Shown piece after piece: positions 36,801 to 44,683 of a DNA stretch of 64,000 nt. The notes under the pieces were generated by a model. That model was not told the origin of the DNA. It did not search any database and saw only the letters and a list, made by a program, of their open reading frames with translations. Position numbers and translations under genes: made by a program. The stretch's first letter is position 1, and every line of letters begins with the position of its first letter. The stretch is from positions 496,001 through 560,000 of the forward strand of contig JAIBBC010000002.1 in NCBI GenBank assembly GCA_019694875.1. Reading direction: 5' to 3'. Source of the DNA: Cyclobacteriaceae bacterium. GTDB lineage: Bacteria; Bacteroidota; Bacteroidia; Cytophagales; Cyclobacteriaceae.

Positions 36801-36981
36801 AAATTCCCTCTGCGCCAGCCAGCCAGATAAACCCCTGCTGATCCTGAAGTATCCCAAACACAAATGAAAAATGCATTCCGTCTTTCTCCGTCAGGCGCTC
36901 CATTTTTGGTTTGATGATCAATTGACCGGACGCCACAAGTCCGGTTAGTAAGAAACACGCTGCGCAGATAGTTTTTTTCAC
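33883..36981 (-). CDS. two-component propeller sensor histidine kinase (LytS-type His_kinase)
   Basis: 1032 residues. Signal peptide (KKTICAACFLLTGLVASGQ). Residues ~20-670 carry periplasmic two-component propeller blades with repeats such as LQDQQGFIWLAGAEGISRYDGY, EDEHHQIWLGTNNGLYRLD and IWVSSTNGLLKYE. A Y_Y_Y domain follows at ~690-755 (KNVFEYRMDGLDKTWSET), one TM helix (FRSLVVVIALGAILTLYEL), and a His_kinase domain with MSPHFIFNSLNSINRYI (His at ~830) and an ATP-binding GVGRKKAAEL loop. Unlike hybrid two-component systems it has no fused regulator; the LytTR gene next door supplies it. The ligand is unknown. Confidence 0.92.
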   Translation of the reverse strand: MKKTICAACFLLTGLVASGQLIIKPKMERLTEKDGMHFSFVFGILQDQQGFIWLAGAEGISRYDGYRFLTLTHSPNDSTTLYENYINGMTLDPEGNIWLAHLHGKISVLNPETLTVRRIKVKEAGDAPIGTFYFDSKKTLWLYIAGKGLHEYVYENGHDKFTPWGLLPNMPKGASPSEISVYQGITVIREDEHHQIWLGTNNGLYRLDQKNRKIIHVSPVSDRGYENAFVHTILQQGDSVFWMSSYGEGIIRYNRITGKYKSHLFEKGFRGTHNVIYSAVWRNDEEIFFHTNGLASFNTRTRQYTFLYDTSQLDLINLGAVLKDRNGIIWVSSTNGLLKYEVETSAFTFNHLKVTQSENRGNYLITGVLNDRETGRKIIGTSFADGLHVLDTQGQDKVLRVPVNPAGEPYQFVRSVKQFSDGRILVLTRDNLLELTPDNELKIIPEPTRLLPTGTVPYLYRFIETRNGDIWIASSRNGLIHFQKSNNRWTRVTRENSDLTSNYIVELEEDSKGALWLAYSSHGLGYFNPVTGEAKNFTHSDSDSTTLISDQSNDLTIDHTDRVWVAALEGISVYDQSRKTFKRLDKASGMPVQAVYSVATDNEGNVWGTGNSRVIAIRPDFSVAEFGYYEGLSGTYPDFTLIKGDDEEMFMGGTSGYFSFKPRMALSKPTIVSPLVITEATIGKKSILHFEDKGISLSYDSNHVQLSFAALNFMAGKNVFEYRMDGLDKTWSETRLNRVTYSGLPSGEFVFRVRLNGEDSHEATLRISVSTPFWNTVWFRSLVVVIALGAILTLYELRSHQIRKEEKLKSDFNQQLAEAETKALKAQMSPHFIFNSLNSINRYIIKAEPEKASLYLTKFSKLIRLILDNSNQKIISLEQELLALTLYIELEAIRFSEKFTFKITVAPDISPNSIGIPPMIIQPFVENAIWHGLLHKGTSGHIDIEFERFPGGLKCTVTDNGVGRKKAAELKSKSVNKEKSYGMQITRDRLNMLDKDGKTPHVEVINLEDEQGNALGTKVIVKIIGAELEPEF

Positions 36982-37031
36982 CGGGGGAGTGAGGATTGTG
37001 GGGTTAACAGTTGAAACTGCTATCCATAAAG

Positions 37032-37556
37032 TTATACAACTTTTGAAAAATATTTTCGGATTAACGCTACACCCTGCTGAAATGCCGTCTGGTTTTCCGG
37101 TGTCTCAACATCAATCTTGTTGTCGAGCATGGCGGATGTTACGTGCTGAAGTGCAAGTTGCCAGGCTTCCCGGATTTCATCGGAATACAGGTCTCCCAGC
37201 GTGAGTGCGAATATTTCAAGCATAAGCCCGTTGGCAATCGGATAATGTTCGGGTGCAACACCTTTCTCTTCATGCTTAATGCCCAAATGCCACAACGGCA
37301 GAATCAAACTTTCCTGCAGGGCGAACTTTCCCGGAGTTTTTTCGTCAAAGCTGTGAACGACCAGTTCGATTACACTCATCAGTTTCTCCTTTTGGTCTGT
37401 CAGGTTAACCGGGAAGAGTGAACGCAGGTGAGGATACTGCCAGAAGAGTTTTTGATAAAAGAGCGTGGCGTAATCGTCAGCATTTAATGCTTTGAACGAG
37501 CGCTCCATCAGTCTGACCTGGTGTTGGGTTAAAAACGTTATCGGTGATGACTGCAT
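37032..37556 (-). CDS. single-domain globin
   Basis: 174 residues, one globin fold. MERSFKALNADDYATLFYQKLFWQYPHLRSLFP carries the A-CD region with the invariant Phe. LILPLWHLGIKHEEKGVAPEHYPIA contains the proximal (F8) His. EAWQLALQHVTSAML corresponds to helix H. This matches the globin half of flavohaemoglobins, without a reductase domain. Cytoplasmic haem protein binding O2 or NO. It sits alone between the sensor kinase and the terminator at 37617. Confidence 0.85.
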   Translation of the reverse strand: MQSSPITFLTQHQVRLMERSFKALNADDYATLFYQKLFWQYPHLRSLFPVNLTDQKEKLMSVIELVVHSFDEKTPGKFALQESLILPLWHLGIKHEEKGVAPEHYPIANGLMLEIFALTLGDLYSDEIREAWQLALQHVTSAMLDNKIDVETPENQTAFQQGVALIRKYFSKVV

Positions 37557-37616
37557 GGGTTTAACTATCTGGTTATGGTACCTGCTACCGCAGATCGTAT
37601 TTGAATGACACGGTTA

Positions 37617-37650
37617 AGAAAAACCGCAAGCCCCGGCAGGGGCTCACGGT
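37617..37650 (-). terminator. intrinsic terminator after the propeller lipoprotein
   Basis: On the minus strand ACCG...AGCCCC, loop TGCC, then GGGGCT...CGGT forms a stem with a 2-bp internal bulge (37623-37650) followed by a T-run (the A-run at 37617-37622 on the plus strand). It follows the lipoprotein stop at 37668 directly. Confidence 0.85.
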
Positions 37651-37667
37651 AAGTATGTTGTCAGCGT

Positions 37668-38639
37668 TTAGTTAATGGCAAGGGAAGTGAATTGGCCTTC
37701 GATGGTTTCATCAAAAGGTGTTTGGAGTATTCCGTTTTTGAATAACAGGGTAGTACCAGACAGTTCAGCCGAAAGAATATAAGCATCTCCGTTTTTTGCT
37801 TTGATGTCGTATAAGCGGAAAGGAGTGAAGCCTTCCGCAACCAGGGGAGACACGTTTCCGTTTTTCCACATCACCACGGTATCGTCTGTCAACCAACCGG
37901 TCACAAAAACATCTTTGCCACTTACTGCAATGTTGTTCGGATAAGCACCCGGTTCTCCGATTTCGGTGAGTGTTCCATTTTTCCAAACAACCGGTACCGG
38001 GTACGACTCTTCATTCATATAGTATCCGGTGATATATACATCTGATCCAACAATGGCTATGCCTGCAGCGCCTGAATCTTCCGTTGATAATTCATGGATC
38101 ACACCGTTCTTCCAGTAAACAGCCTGATCAGACGTGTTTTTGCCAACTACATACACATCACCGTTGTCAGCAACGGCCATATCACTTGCGCTCGCCTGCG
38201 AAGGTAAAATAGTTTTCACACCATCCGCGTAATAGCGGTATGCGCCTGTGCCTCCCGGGCCATATGCCAGGAAATACATCTTACCTTTCTTCACCACCAC
38301 TTTTTGATATTCTTCCCAAGGCAGGTCTGTATCTTTTTCCACATGTGTGAACACTCCGTTTTTCCAATACGCAGGTTCATTGTCGGAAGCTCCGGCAAGG
38401 TAAAGGTCTTTGCCATCAATCGTGCAGTCGTTGGTATATTCATACACCGAGCCATCGCCCACCACGTTAAGTTTGCCGTTTTTCGTATAAGCAACTGAGT
38501 AGTTTGCCCCGCCATCATCTACATAGCCGGCAAGGTAAACTTCAGTCTTCGGTGCGGGGTCATCGCTGCTGCAATTTTGTAATAACAGGCCACCGAACAT
38601 TAAACCGGCCATCATGCCGATTCGAATTGATTGTTTCAT
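37668..38639 (-). CDS. propeller-like lipoprotein with repeated WKNG blades
   Basis: 323 residues from the ATG at 38639. Lipobox LLLQNC with Cys near residue 23, followed by SSDDPAP. The body is a string of ~45-residue beta blades, each ending in a WKNG- or YKNG-like turn (AYWKNGVFTHV, VYWKNGVIHEL, VVWKNGTLTEIG, VMWKNGNVSPLV, LLFKNGILQTPF), alternating with DVYVVG/DVYITG/DVFVTG strands. Seven such blades suggest a beta-propeller on the cell surface or in the periplasm. No enzymatic residues recognised. Preceded by the nested repeat region and followed by a terminator. Confidence 0.8.
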   Translation of the reverse strand: MKQSIRIGMMAGLMFGGLLLQNCSSDDPAPKTEVYLAGYVDDGGANYSVAYTKNGKLNVVGDGSVYEYTNDCTIDGKDLYLAGASDNEPAYWKNGVFTHVEKDTDLPWEEYQKVVVKKGKMYFLAYGPGGTGAYRYYADGVKTILPSQASASDMAVADNGDVYVVGKNTSDQAVYWKNGVIHELSTEDSGAAGIAIVGSDVYITGYYMNEESYPVPVVWKNGTLTEIGEPGAYPNNIAVSGKDVFVTGWLTDDTVVMWKNGNVSPLVAEGFTPFRLYDIKAKNGDAYILSAELSGTTLLFKNGILQTPFDETIEGQFTSLAIN

Positions 38640-38711
38640 AATTTTTTTTTTTGGTTTTGAGTGGCTCAAAGGTAGAGGGCGATCCTGGCCCCGATCGGAA
38701 TGATAAGTAAA

Positions 38712-38833
38712 TGGCAGGTTGGGTTAGTAACCGGCAGTTTTTCTGAGTGGCAGTCCAGCCGCCTGCACGAGCTAAGATTACGGGTTTCAGCGGCCACTCA
38801 GTTAATAGGTCAGACACGCAGTTTAACCTGCCA
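38712..38833. repeat. nested inverted repeats (122-bp symmetrical structure)
   Basis: Outer arms TGGCAGGTT (38712-38720) and AACCTGCCA (38825-38833) are perfect inverted repeats. Inner arms CTGAGTGGC (38743-38751) and GCCACTCAG (38793-38801) are also perfect. The gaps between outer and inner arms are near equal (22 and 23 nt), and a small palindrome GGTTA-G-TAACC is nested at 38722-38732. The element lies in the divergent region between the propeller lipoprotein and a leader-like short ORF. Whether it is DNA-level or an RNA structure is unknown. Confidence 0.5.
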
Positions 38834-38854
38834 ACTACTCACGAAAGGAGCAAA

Positions 38855-38911
38855 ATGGATTCGATGAGGACTTTCTTTGCGTATAAATCAGCAAAGATTA
38901 AAGCTGAATAA
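38855..38911 (+). CDS. possible 18-codon leader ORF with strong Shine-Dalgarno
   Basis: ATG at 38855 preceded by AAAGGAG with a 4-nt spacer, an unusually good ribosome-binding site for Bacteroidota. It encodes MDSMRTFFAYKSAKIKAE and stops one base before the ATG of the next gene, so it could couple translation of the small membrane protein. Coding status is inference from the RBS and spacing alone. Confidence 0.3.
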   Translation: MDSMRTFFAYKSAKIKAE

Positions 38912-38912
38912 G

Positions 38913-39071
38913 ATGAAGACACAAATAACAAAGATGATTGAGAACCCGAAACAAGAATCACAGGTTGTTTCAGTAAATACAAAATGGGTATCAACGATGT
39001 GGGCGATTGCGTTTACGCTTACCCTGGGGGCAGCCATGCTTGCGATAGCGATTATATCAACACCTCATTGA
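38913..39071 (+). CDS. 52-aa single-helix membrane protein
   Basis: ATG at 38913; an in-frame upstream start would overlap the leader ORF. Polar N-terminus MKTQITKMIENPKQESQ then one membrane helix WAIAFTLTLGAAMLAIAII and a three-residue tail. No family recognised. Sits behind the nested inverted repeats and the possible leader peptide. Confidence 0.5.
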   Translation: MKTQITKMIENPKQESQVVSVNTKWVSTMWAIAFTLTLGAAMLAIAIISTPH

Positions 39072-39115
39072 TTGGATTTAACGGTCCACCGCTTATCATG
39101 GGCTTTATCGGTCAA

Positions 39116-39604
39116 TCATTGTGTCAACAATGAGGTTTGGCCGCTTAATAATTTCCACCCTTCACTGCGCTTTACAACAACTCCGGTTTCGGCAAGCGAA
39201 TATATGACGGTTGAATCTGACTGGTTTGTCATTTTTGAAGTAAGTCTGCAGGAATATACGGCATATTCAGCGCTTAAGGGTGTAATCAAAAGTGTATCAA
39301 AGGAATTATCAATTGATTTATAGCGGGATGCAGAACGGGTTAAAATTGCTTTGATACTGTCGTAGGAAATCGGCTGCGAATATCCCGGGGGAACCCAAAA
39401 GAATTCGGGAACATTATCCAGGTACTTAAATTCCGCCAGTAAACCAGATTTAAGGATATCCGCATAATACTCGTTGAGTGTATGTTGAACTTCCTTCACA
39501 ACGCTGTCTTTTTCAGATTGAGTCAATGGTGAAGCGTTACGGGTAGTTCTCGTGCACGCAATCATGGTTGCTAAACACGCCAAGGCTAACATGATATTTC
39601 TCAT
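39116..39604 (-). CDS. SnoaL/NTF2-like lipoprotein
   Basis: 162 residues. Lipoprotein signal MRNIMLALACLATMIAC (Cys at 17). The mature part looks like an NTF2/SnoaL-type cone fold: EVQHTLNEYYADILKSGLLAEFKYL, FFWVPPGY, SYDSIKAILTRSA, VVKRSEGWKLLSGQTS at the C-terminus. These domains bind small ligands or act as stand-alone exported proteins; role unknown. Confidence 0.65.
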   Translation of the reverse strand: MRNIMLALACLATMIACTRTTRNASPLTQSEKDSVVKEVQHTLNEYYADILKSGLLAEFKYLDNVPEFFWVPPGYSQPISYDSIKAILTRSASRYKSIDNSFDTLLITPLSAEYAVYSCRLTSKMTNQSDSTVIYSLAETGVVVKRSEGWKLLSGQTSLLTQ

Positions 39605-39651
39605 AACGGGGGTGTTTGTTAGGAGTACAAGTTAGCGCGAAAATTCTAATG

Positions 39652-40092
39652 TCAGTCCTTAATCGAAAGGCCGTGTTTTATTGCGTCAGTTAGTACATCC
39701 AACACCACATCTTTCAGAGATCGGAACTTGATGCAATAGCCCGTTACAGTCGCCTTGCCGATCTTTTTGCCATATGTTTTAGCCAGGTACGTTTTGTCGG
39801 GAAGGCCCATTATGTAAACCGAAATGCCGGCCGTATTGGCGCTCAAGCCTACGCGATAAAACTCGCGTGTGGAGCCATCGGCATATTTCATCGTGTAAGC
39901 CCCATAACCGATGTTAGGATTAGTAACAACTTTTCCCTTGCTGTTTTTTCCATCGGTAAACCATAGCTTGCCTTTGGGTGCCACTTTGCGAATACGTTTG
40001 TGCAGTTCCTGAAGATCGGCCCGTTTCGATTCGGGTTGATCGTTCAGGTAGTTGGTAATTTGTTCCTGGATAATATCAGATTTTGCAGCCAT
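39652..40092 (-). CDS. DUF1801-like protein
   Basis: 146 residues without signal peptide. DUF1801-type features: ITNYLNDQPESKRADLQELHKRIRKVAP, LWFTDGKN, YGAYTMKYADGSTREFYRVGLSANTAGISVYIMG, GYCIKFRSLKDV, C-terminal VLDVLTDAIKHGLSI. This fold is found in many small cytoplasmic proteins of unknown function. The DoxX gene lies 9 bp upstream on the same strand. Confidence 0.75.
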   Translation of the reverse strand: MAAKSDIIQEQITNYLNDQPESKRADLQELHKRIRKVAPKGKLWFTDGKNSKGKVVTNPNIGYGAYTMKYADGSTREFYRVGLSANTAGISVYIMGLPDKTYLAKTYGKKIGKATVTGYCIKFRSLKDVVLDVLTDAIKHGLSIKD

Positions 40093-40101
40093 AGCGGACG
40101 A

Positions 40102-40497
40102 TTAGTTTTTCACAACGGGAAACAGTGCGCGTAATTTAGTATTTCGCAGCCAAAGCCCGCCCCAAACGAAGATCCCGAAATAAACGGTAAAGAGCGTGTG
40201 CGTAAATAACGGATTATCCAGACGGATGTGTGTGGCAACAGCTCCTCCGAAATAACCGGTTAACAGGATGGCTCCTAAAACAGATGTTCGCGGGAATGCA
40301 TACAACAGGGTTGAGATCAATCCAAGCGCTCCGATCACAGGCAGGTGATGTGCCGAGAAGCCGAGGGCAACAGTTCCTTCCACCACTTCGGGCGGCTTAA
40401 CAAATTTCATGATACTGTCCAGCAACATGAACAAAATTACCAGACCACTCATAATGTAAGAGGTCCAGCGTGCTGATTTTGATACGGTGTTTTCCAT
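40102..40497 (-). CDS. DoxX family membrane protein
   Basis: 131 residues with four membrane helices: ARWTSYIMSGLVILFMLLDS, HLPVIGALGLISTLLYAF, SVLGAILLTGYFGGAVATHI and HTLFTVYFGIFVWGGLWL. GYFGGAVATHIR is the DoxX-like signature loop. Inner membrane; biochemical role uncertain in this subfamily. Paired with the DUF1801 gene. Confidence 0.85.
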   Translation of the reverse strand: MENTVSKSARWTSYIMSGLVILFMLLDSIMKFVKPPEVVEGTVALGFSAHHLPVIGALGLISTLLYAFPRTSVLGAILLTGYFGGAVATHIRLDNPLFTHTLFTVYFGIFVWGGLWLRNTKLRALFPVVKN

Positions 40498-40594
40498 GTG
40501 GGTTGGGTTTGTGTTTTAGTATGATACAAACATAGGCTGCGGTAGTAATGCGCGTGATGTGTAAATCCGACAATCTGAGGGGTGATTGCGACAA

Positions 40595-40975
40595 TCATGT
40601 ATGGTCTACAGACGGGCCCGGTTTTTCATCGGCTATCAGGTCGATAACCTTAGTAATAATAAAAATAATTACTCCGATCCAGGGACTAAAAATGGTCAAT
40701 GCAAAGACTGCCCAGGTTAACTTGCCTCTTCGGGTCGAGTCAATCAACACCACAATAGCAATGACCGAATTCATTATGATCCATGCTAAATTTGTTAGAA
40801 GTGATATCTGAACGCGGCTGTACGCAGGAGGTACGTCTTTCCAGAGAACATCCTCAAATGATTCAATAATGAAGCCAAATCCAAAACGACTGATGATGTC
40901 AAAGGCGATTAAGATAATCGCATACTTAACGATTAATCTGGTTAATGTTTCTTTTGTTACGGCTTCTTCCATCAT
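40595..40975 (-). CDS. three-helix membrane protein, function unknown
   Basis: 126 residues. Helices at ~14-38 (KYAIILIAFDIISRFGFGFII), ~58-78 (LLTNLAWIIMNSVIAIVVLI) and ~88-108 (WAVFALTIFSPWIGVIIFII), with charged loops. The LTWAVFALTIFSPWIGVIIFII segment resembles the phospholipase D-nuclease-like small membrane motif only weakly. Not assigned. The 178 bp upstream (40976-41153) shows nothing. Confidence 0.6.
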   Translation of the reverse strand: MMEEAVTKETLTRLIVKYAIILIAFDIISRFGFGFIIESFEDVLWKDVPPAYSRVQISLLTNLAWIIMNSVIAIVVLIDSTRRGKLTWAVFALTIFSPWIGVIIFIITKVIDLIADEKPGPSVDHT

Positions 40976-41153
40976 ATTGTCGGTTTTATAATTTCTATTC
41001 CCGATTACTTAAACATGCTCCCCCGTCTGACTCAGCTTGGTTTATATTGCTGAAGCACCATAGCATCTCACCTGATCTGAACGGAAGTACAAAACAAAAA
41101 CTGCGATTGTTTTTGTTTTCAACTGCCGATTTGCTTACACATCAGACCTGATG

Positions 41154-43571
41154 TCAATTAGCCTTGATAAACTTAAGCGTGGTTGATTTTTGTGGTTCGA
41201 TGATTTTAATAAAATAAACTCCATCCGGGATGCCGCTCAAATCAATGCTCTTCTGTAGTCCGTCTAATGATGCGTGTGTTACTGCCTTTCCGGTGAGATC
41301 ATAGATTACGGCAGAAAAAGGCGCGTTGAGTGAGTTCAGAACAGAAGAAACTGTGATTGTATTTTTTGCAGGATTGGGAAATACTCCATACCCGTGGGGT
41401 GTAAGCGGATCCGATACGCCCGTGATAATTTCCTTGTTTCGAAGGTATGTGATGTTGAAATATTCCCAGGCTTGTGCGCTCACGCGGTTTGCCGGCATTC
41501 CCGTTGTTGCACCATTCTCAGAAGAAACGTAGCGACTGTTAAATCCTTTTAAGGATACGGCACCGGATAAATCTTTCAGAGTAAACTTTTCGGTTGCTCC
41601 GATGGCAGATGCCTGACAGTAGAGGAAGTTGTTCGAGCTGTTCACGCTCACATACTTGCCGTTATTTCCTTTTAATGCTACCAGGTTGTCGCCCGCGTCA
41701 ACGATTGTAAATTCTTCTGTCGCACCAGGTGTGACCTTGGTGCAGGTCATCAGGTTATCCGTTCCTGAAAACGTTACATACTTACTGTTGTTTCCTTTCA
41801 GGTAGATTACTTTCTGTGATGCAGGAAGCGTTACTACCGGGGGAAGTGTGGAATTTTGAAAAACGAAGTTGATGGAGTTAACATTGAATTCCCCTGACGT
41901 GTTAACCATTCTGATTGCCTGCAAGCCGTCTGTTTGGAATCCCCCGGTTACACTCACCGTGGTCCATGTATTCCAGCCACCGGTTGAAGGAACTGTTGCA
42001 GTCGCCAGCAATTCTGTGCCGTCTCCGTTTTGTATTTGCACGGTGCCACTGGCGGAATTGCCATTGGCAACCCTGAATTGAAGTGTATAGGTACCTGCAG
42101 CGTTAACATTAATCGTGTATTTCAACCATTCGCCCCGGTTAAACCATCCAACGGTATACCCGTTCGACTGTGGGTCAGTAGTGGCTTCAATGTCGACACC
42201 GTTGTTGCGAAATGTCCACCCGTTATTCCAGGCGGTATTGTTACCGGTTGTCAGTCGCACATCTTCCCACGCCTGATCGGAATATGCATAGCCGTTCATG
42301 CCCATATCATAGTTTGCTGTGAATAGTTTACCGGGCACAACATGGTCGCTGAAGGGTTCGGTATTTCTGTTGCCGGGTTGCGTAAAGATGGCACGCAGTA
42401 CTTCTGTCTGGACCGTACAATTTTCCAGCTTCAGGTTTTCGGCCAGTTGCATGAGCGTGTTAAATGCAGTTGTTGGATTCAGGGTAGGATTAGTACCGCC
42501 CAGATAATTAAGCAGATTTGTGTAGCCGGCAGGAAATTTTGCATCCGCAAAGTCATTGATGCTTTCAAATTTTTTCATCGGCCACCAGGAAAAGCCGATT
42601 CCATTAGCCCAGTACGTTTCAACGATTTTTGTAAAATGCTCATTGCTGTTCTCACCATGCTCTCCGCACCATATCGGTCTGTTTTGTGCATTTCGAAAAT
42701 CGGTTATCCATTTTATTTCCTCGCTTGAGGCGTCCGACCAGTACTTATGAAATGTATACACCATGTTTGCGTCCCAGGCGGGGGTAAGGCCGGTGAAGTC
42801 GTTTGCGTACCAGTTTCCTTCAATGAACAACATGTGATTATCGCCATTACCCCGAATCGCGGTTGTTATTCTGCCATAGATGTCGCGTAAAGCCACTCCG
42901 CCCGGTAAATCCCAGGCTGGCTCGTTGATTAGGTCATAGCCAGCCACCCAGGGCTCCGTCTTGTACCGATCGGATAATTTTTTCCAAAGCTCAACTGTCT
43001 TGGTTTTATTTGCTTCGCTCTCCCATAGCGAAGGTTTGGTGTTATCGTAGTCGCTGATGGCATTGTTGCTCTGCCCGCCCGGGGCTGCATGTAAATCGAT
43101 GACCACATAAATTCCGGCTGTTGTACACCATGAAATCACGTTATCTAACAGCATAAACCCCTGATCATTCCATACATCGGGCGTGCCTGCATTAACAAAA
43201 TACTCGTAATGGAGCGGAACACGCACTGCGTTGAATCCCCATGCTTTAATTTCATTAATGTCGGCCTGGGTAACATGATTGGCCAGCCAGGCATTGTAAA
43301 ACGTATTTGTGTTCGTGCTGCCAATGAGTGTGTTGAGCTTCTTTTTCCAGGTATGTTGATCGGGTGCCTGATTGGAGGAGTTCATCATGTAGCCCTCCAT
43401 CACCATCCAGTTTCCAAAGTTTATCGCGTTGAGGATAACTTCCTGGTTGGTGGAAGAATTAATGATCTTTTTACCACTAACCGCCAGAAGCTGTGCAGTC
43501 GCATGTGTTTGCAGCAATGCAACTAGTATGGTGAGTACGAGAAATAGTGTAGTAGTGGTCTTCTTTATCAT
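41154..43571 (-). CDS. secreted GH5 glycoside hydrolase with CBM, fascin-like trefoil and T9SS tail
   Basis: 805 residues from the ATG at 43571 (signal peptide IKKTTTTLFLVLTILVALLQ). GH5 catalytic domain ~30-390: acid/base Glu in DLINEPAWD (~218) and nucleophile Glu in IWCGEHGENS (~303). CBM6/35-like domain ~418-574 (VGWFNRGEWLKYTINVNAAGTYTLQF). Fascin-like beta-trefoil ~580-720 with repeats VIYLKGNNSKYVTF, LVALKGNNGKYVSV, AVSLKGFNSRYVSS. Por_Secre tail at the end (GVFPNPAKNTITV...LSGIPDGVYFIKI). Predicted endo-acting beta-glucanase/mannanase exported through type IX secretion to the surface. A fascin-like module in a GH5 is uncommon. Confidence 0.9.
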   Translation of the reverse strand: MIKKTTTTLFLVLTILVALLQTHATAQLLAVSGKKIINSSTNQEVILNAINFGNWMVMEGYMMNSSNQAPDQHTWKKKLNTLIGSTNTNTFYNAWLANHVTQADINEIKAWGFNAVRVPLHYEYFVNAGTPDVWNDQGFMLLDNVISWCTTAGIYVVIDLHAAPGGQSNNAISDYDNTKPSLWESEANKTKTVELWKKLSDRYKTEPWVAGYDLINEPAWDLPGGVALRDIYGRITTAIRGNGDNHMLFIEGNWYANDFTGLTPAWDANMVYTFHKYWSDASSEEIKWITDFRNAQNRPIWCGEHGENSNEHFTKIVETYWANGIGFSWWPMKKFESINDFADAKFPAGYTNLLNYLGGTNPTLNPTTAFNTLMQLAENLKLENCTVQTEVLRAIFTQPGNRNTEPFSDHVVPGKLFTANYDMGMNGYAYSDQAWEDVRLTTGNNTAWNNGWTFRNNGVDIEATTDPQSNGYTVGWFNRGEWLKYTINVNAAGTYTLQFRVANGNSASGTVQIQNGDGTELLATATVPSTGGWNTWTTVSVTGGFQTDGLQAIRMVNTSGEFNVNSINFVFQNSTLPPVVTLPASQKVIYLKGNNSKYVTFSGTDNLMTCTKVTPGATEEFTIVDAGDNLVALKGNNGKYVSVNSSNNFLYCQASAIGATEKFTLKDLSGAVSLKGFNSRYVSSENGATTGMPANRVSAQAWEYFNITYLRNKEIITGVSDPLTPHGYGVFPNPAKNTITVSSVLNSLNAPFSAVIYDLTGKAVTHASLDGLQKSIDLSGIPDGVYFIKIIEPQKSTTLKFIKAN

Positions 43572-43618
43572 GGTCTGGTTTTGAATACTTCGACTTAAGG
43601 TTTCTGTAATTAAAATTA

Positions 43619-44329
43619 TCAAACCTTACGGCCTTCTTTCACTTTAATCGCTGATCCCTCTGCCAAAAAAACAGATTTTGGAATCTCATGGTCAAGAAAG
43701 GAAAAGGCCTGCCCGTAAAGATCGCCAAAATTAACATCAATGGAATATGCTTTTGTCGGATAGACTTCCCATCGCGGGTGTTCCACACCGTACTCGGAGG
43801 TTACGGTGTCGTTTATCTTTGTATAACCCCAATAATGTTCGGTAATAAACTCTTCCTCGCTGCCGGGCTGAATTAACGCTGACGTCTTTTGCGTAACAAC
43901 TTTAAATGAATTCCAGCTTTTCTTTTTCCATTGGTACTCTACGGTTAAGGTATCGGGTGAATTATTCCAGGAATGACGCATAGGCATTGTTTCGTAATGC
44001 TCTTTGTAAACGGTATTTGCGACTAATGTTAATATTGGTTTGGGTACGATTTCTTTGATGAACACAACGCCCCGTTTCCATTCTCCCTGATCGTTGTATC
44101 GCACGTAAAACCGCAGGTTCACTTCTTCAAAATTGACATGAAACGGAATCTTCACTCCCTTAACACGTGTATCCTGAAACATAAAACCAACCAGGCTCAC
44201 GTAACATATGTTATTCCACAGATCGATTTCCGTTTTGTGTGGCAGGTAGGGGCGAAGTATGTTGCTGTCAACGGAATAATTGGCCATGGCCAGTTTTCTC
44301 CATTCAGCCTGTAAAAATGTTTTGCTCAT
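43619..44329 (-). CDS. DUF2071 (YqjF-like) protein, copy 1
   Basis: 236 residues: MSKTFLQAEWRKLAMANYSVDSNILRPYLPHKTEIDLWNN-type start, NLRFYVRYN, FIKEIVPKP, ITEHYWGYTK, YSIDVNFGDLYGQAFSFLD. Typical DUF2071 length; cytoplasmic, no known activity. It is about 93 percent identical (counted by eye, ~17 differences) to the protein at 54104-54814. Copy 1 follows the 65-aa membrane gene by 15 bp and precedes the GH5 gene by 47 bp on the same strand. Confidence 0.88.
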   Translation of the reverse strand: MSKTFLQAEWRKLAMANYSVDSNILRPYLPHKTEIDLWNNICYVSLVGFMFQDTRVKGVKIPFHVNFEEVNLRFYVRYNDQGEWKRGVVFIKEIVPKPILTLVANTVYKEHYETMPMRHSWNNSPDTLTVEYQWKKKSWNSFKVVTQKTSALIQPGSEEEFITEHYWGYTKINDTVTSEYGVEHPRWEVYPTKAYSIDVNFGDLYGQAFSFLDHEIPKSVFLAEGSAIKVKEGRKV

Positions 44330-44344
44330 GGGTTCGAACCGGTA

Positions 44345-44542
44345 TTACTTCTTTTTCGATTTTTTCAATAGCACGTAAATCATCGCTAAGGGAATAAGGG
44401 TTAAGAAACCCCACGTGTTGGCCACCGCGCTATAAATTACGATACCTGCTAAAAACCCAATGAAAACTGCATCTACAACAGGAGAGGATTTGCTTTCTTC
44501 CTGTTTTTTGTCTATATGTTTTGAAGGTCCGCTCGTGCTCAT
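44345..44542 (-). CDS. small two-helix membrane protein
   Basis: 65 residues. Polar N-terminus, then helices AVFIGFLAGIVIYSAV and FLTLIPLAMIYVLL, ending in a basic LKKSKKK tail. Not a named family that I recognise. Sits 15 bp before DUF2071 copy 1, same strand. Confidence 0.55.
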   Translation of the reverse strand: MSTSGPSKHIDKKQEESKSSPVVDAVFIGFLAGIVIYSAVANTWGFLTLIPLAMIYVLLKKSKKK

Positions 44543-44683
44543 GGGTGTCTGTTTTTTCGATTTCGGATTGGGACAGGGTCGACTAAAAAACGCGCAGGCT
44601 CAACAATTGTTCAGAGATCTTCTGGTTGGAAATTTAACAGGTTATCGTTGTGGCCGATAGAATCGTATAGACTGCCTGTGAGC

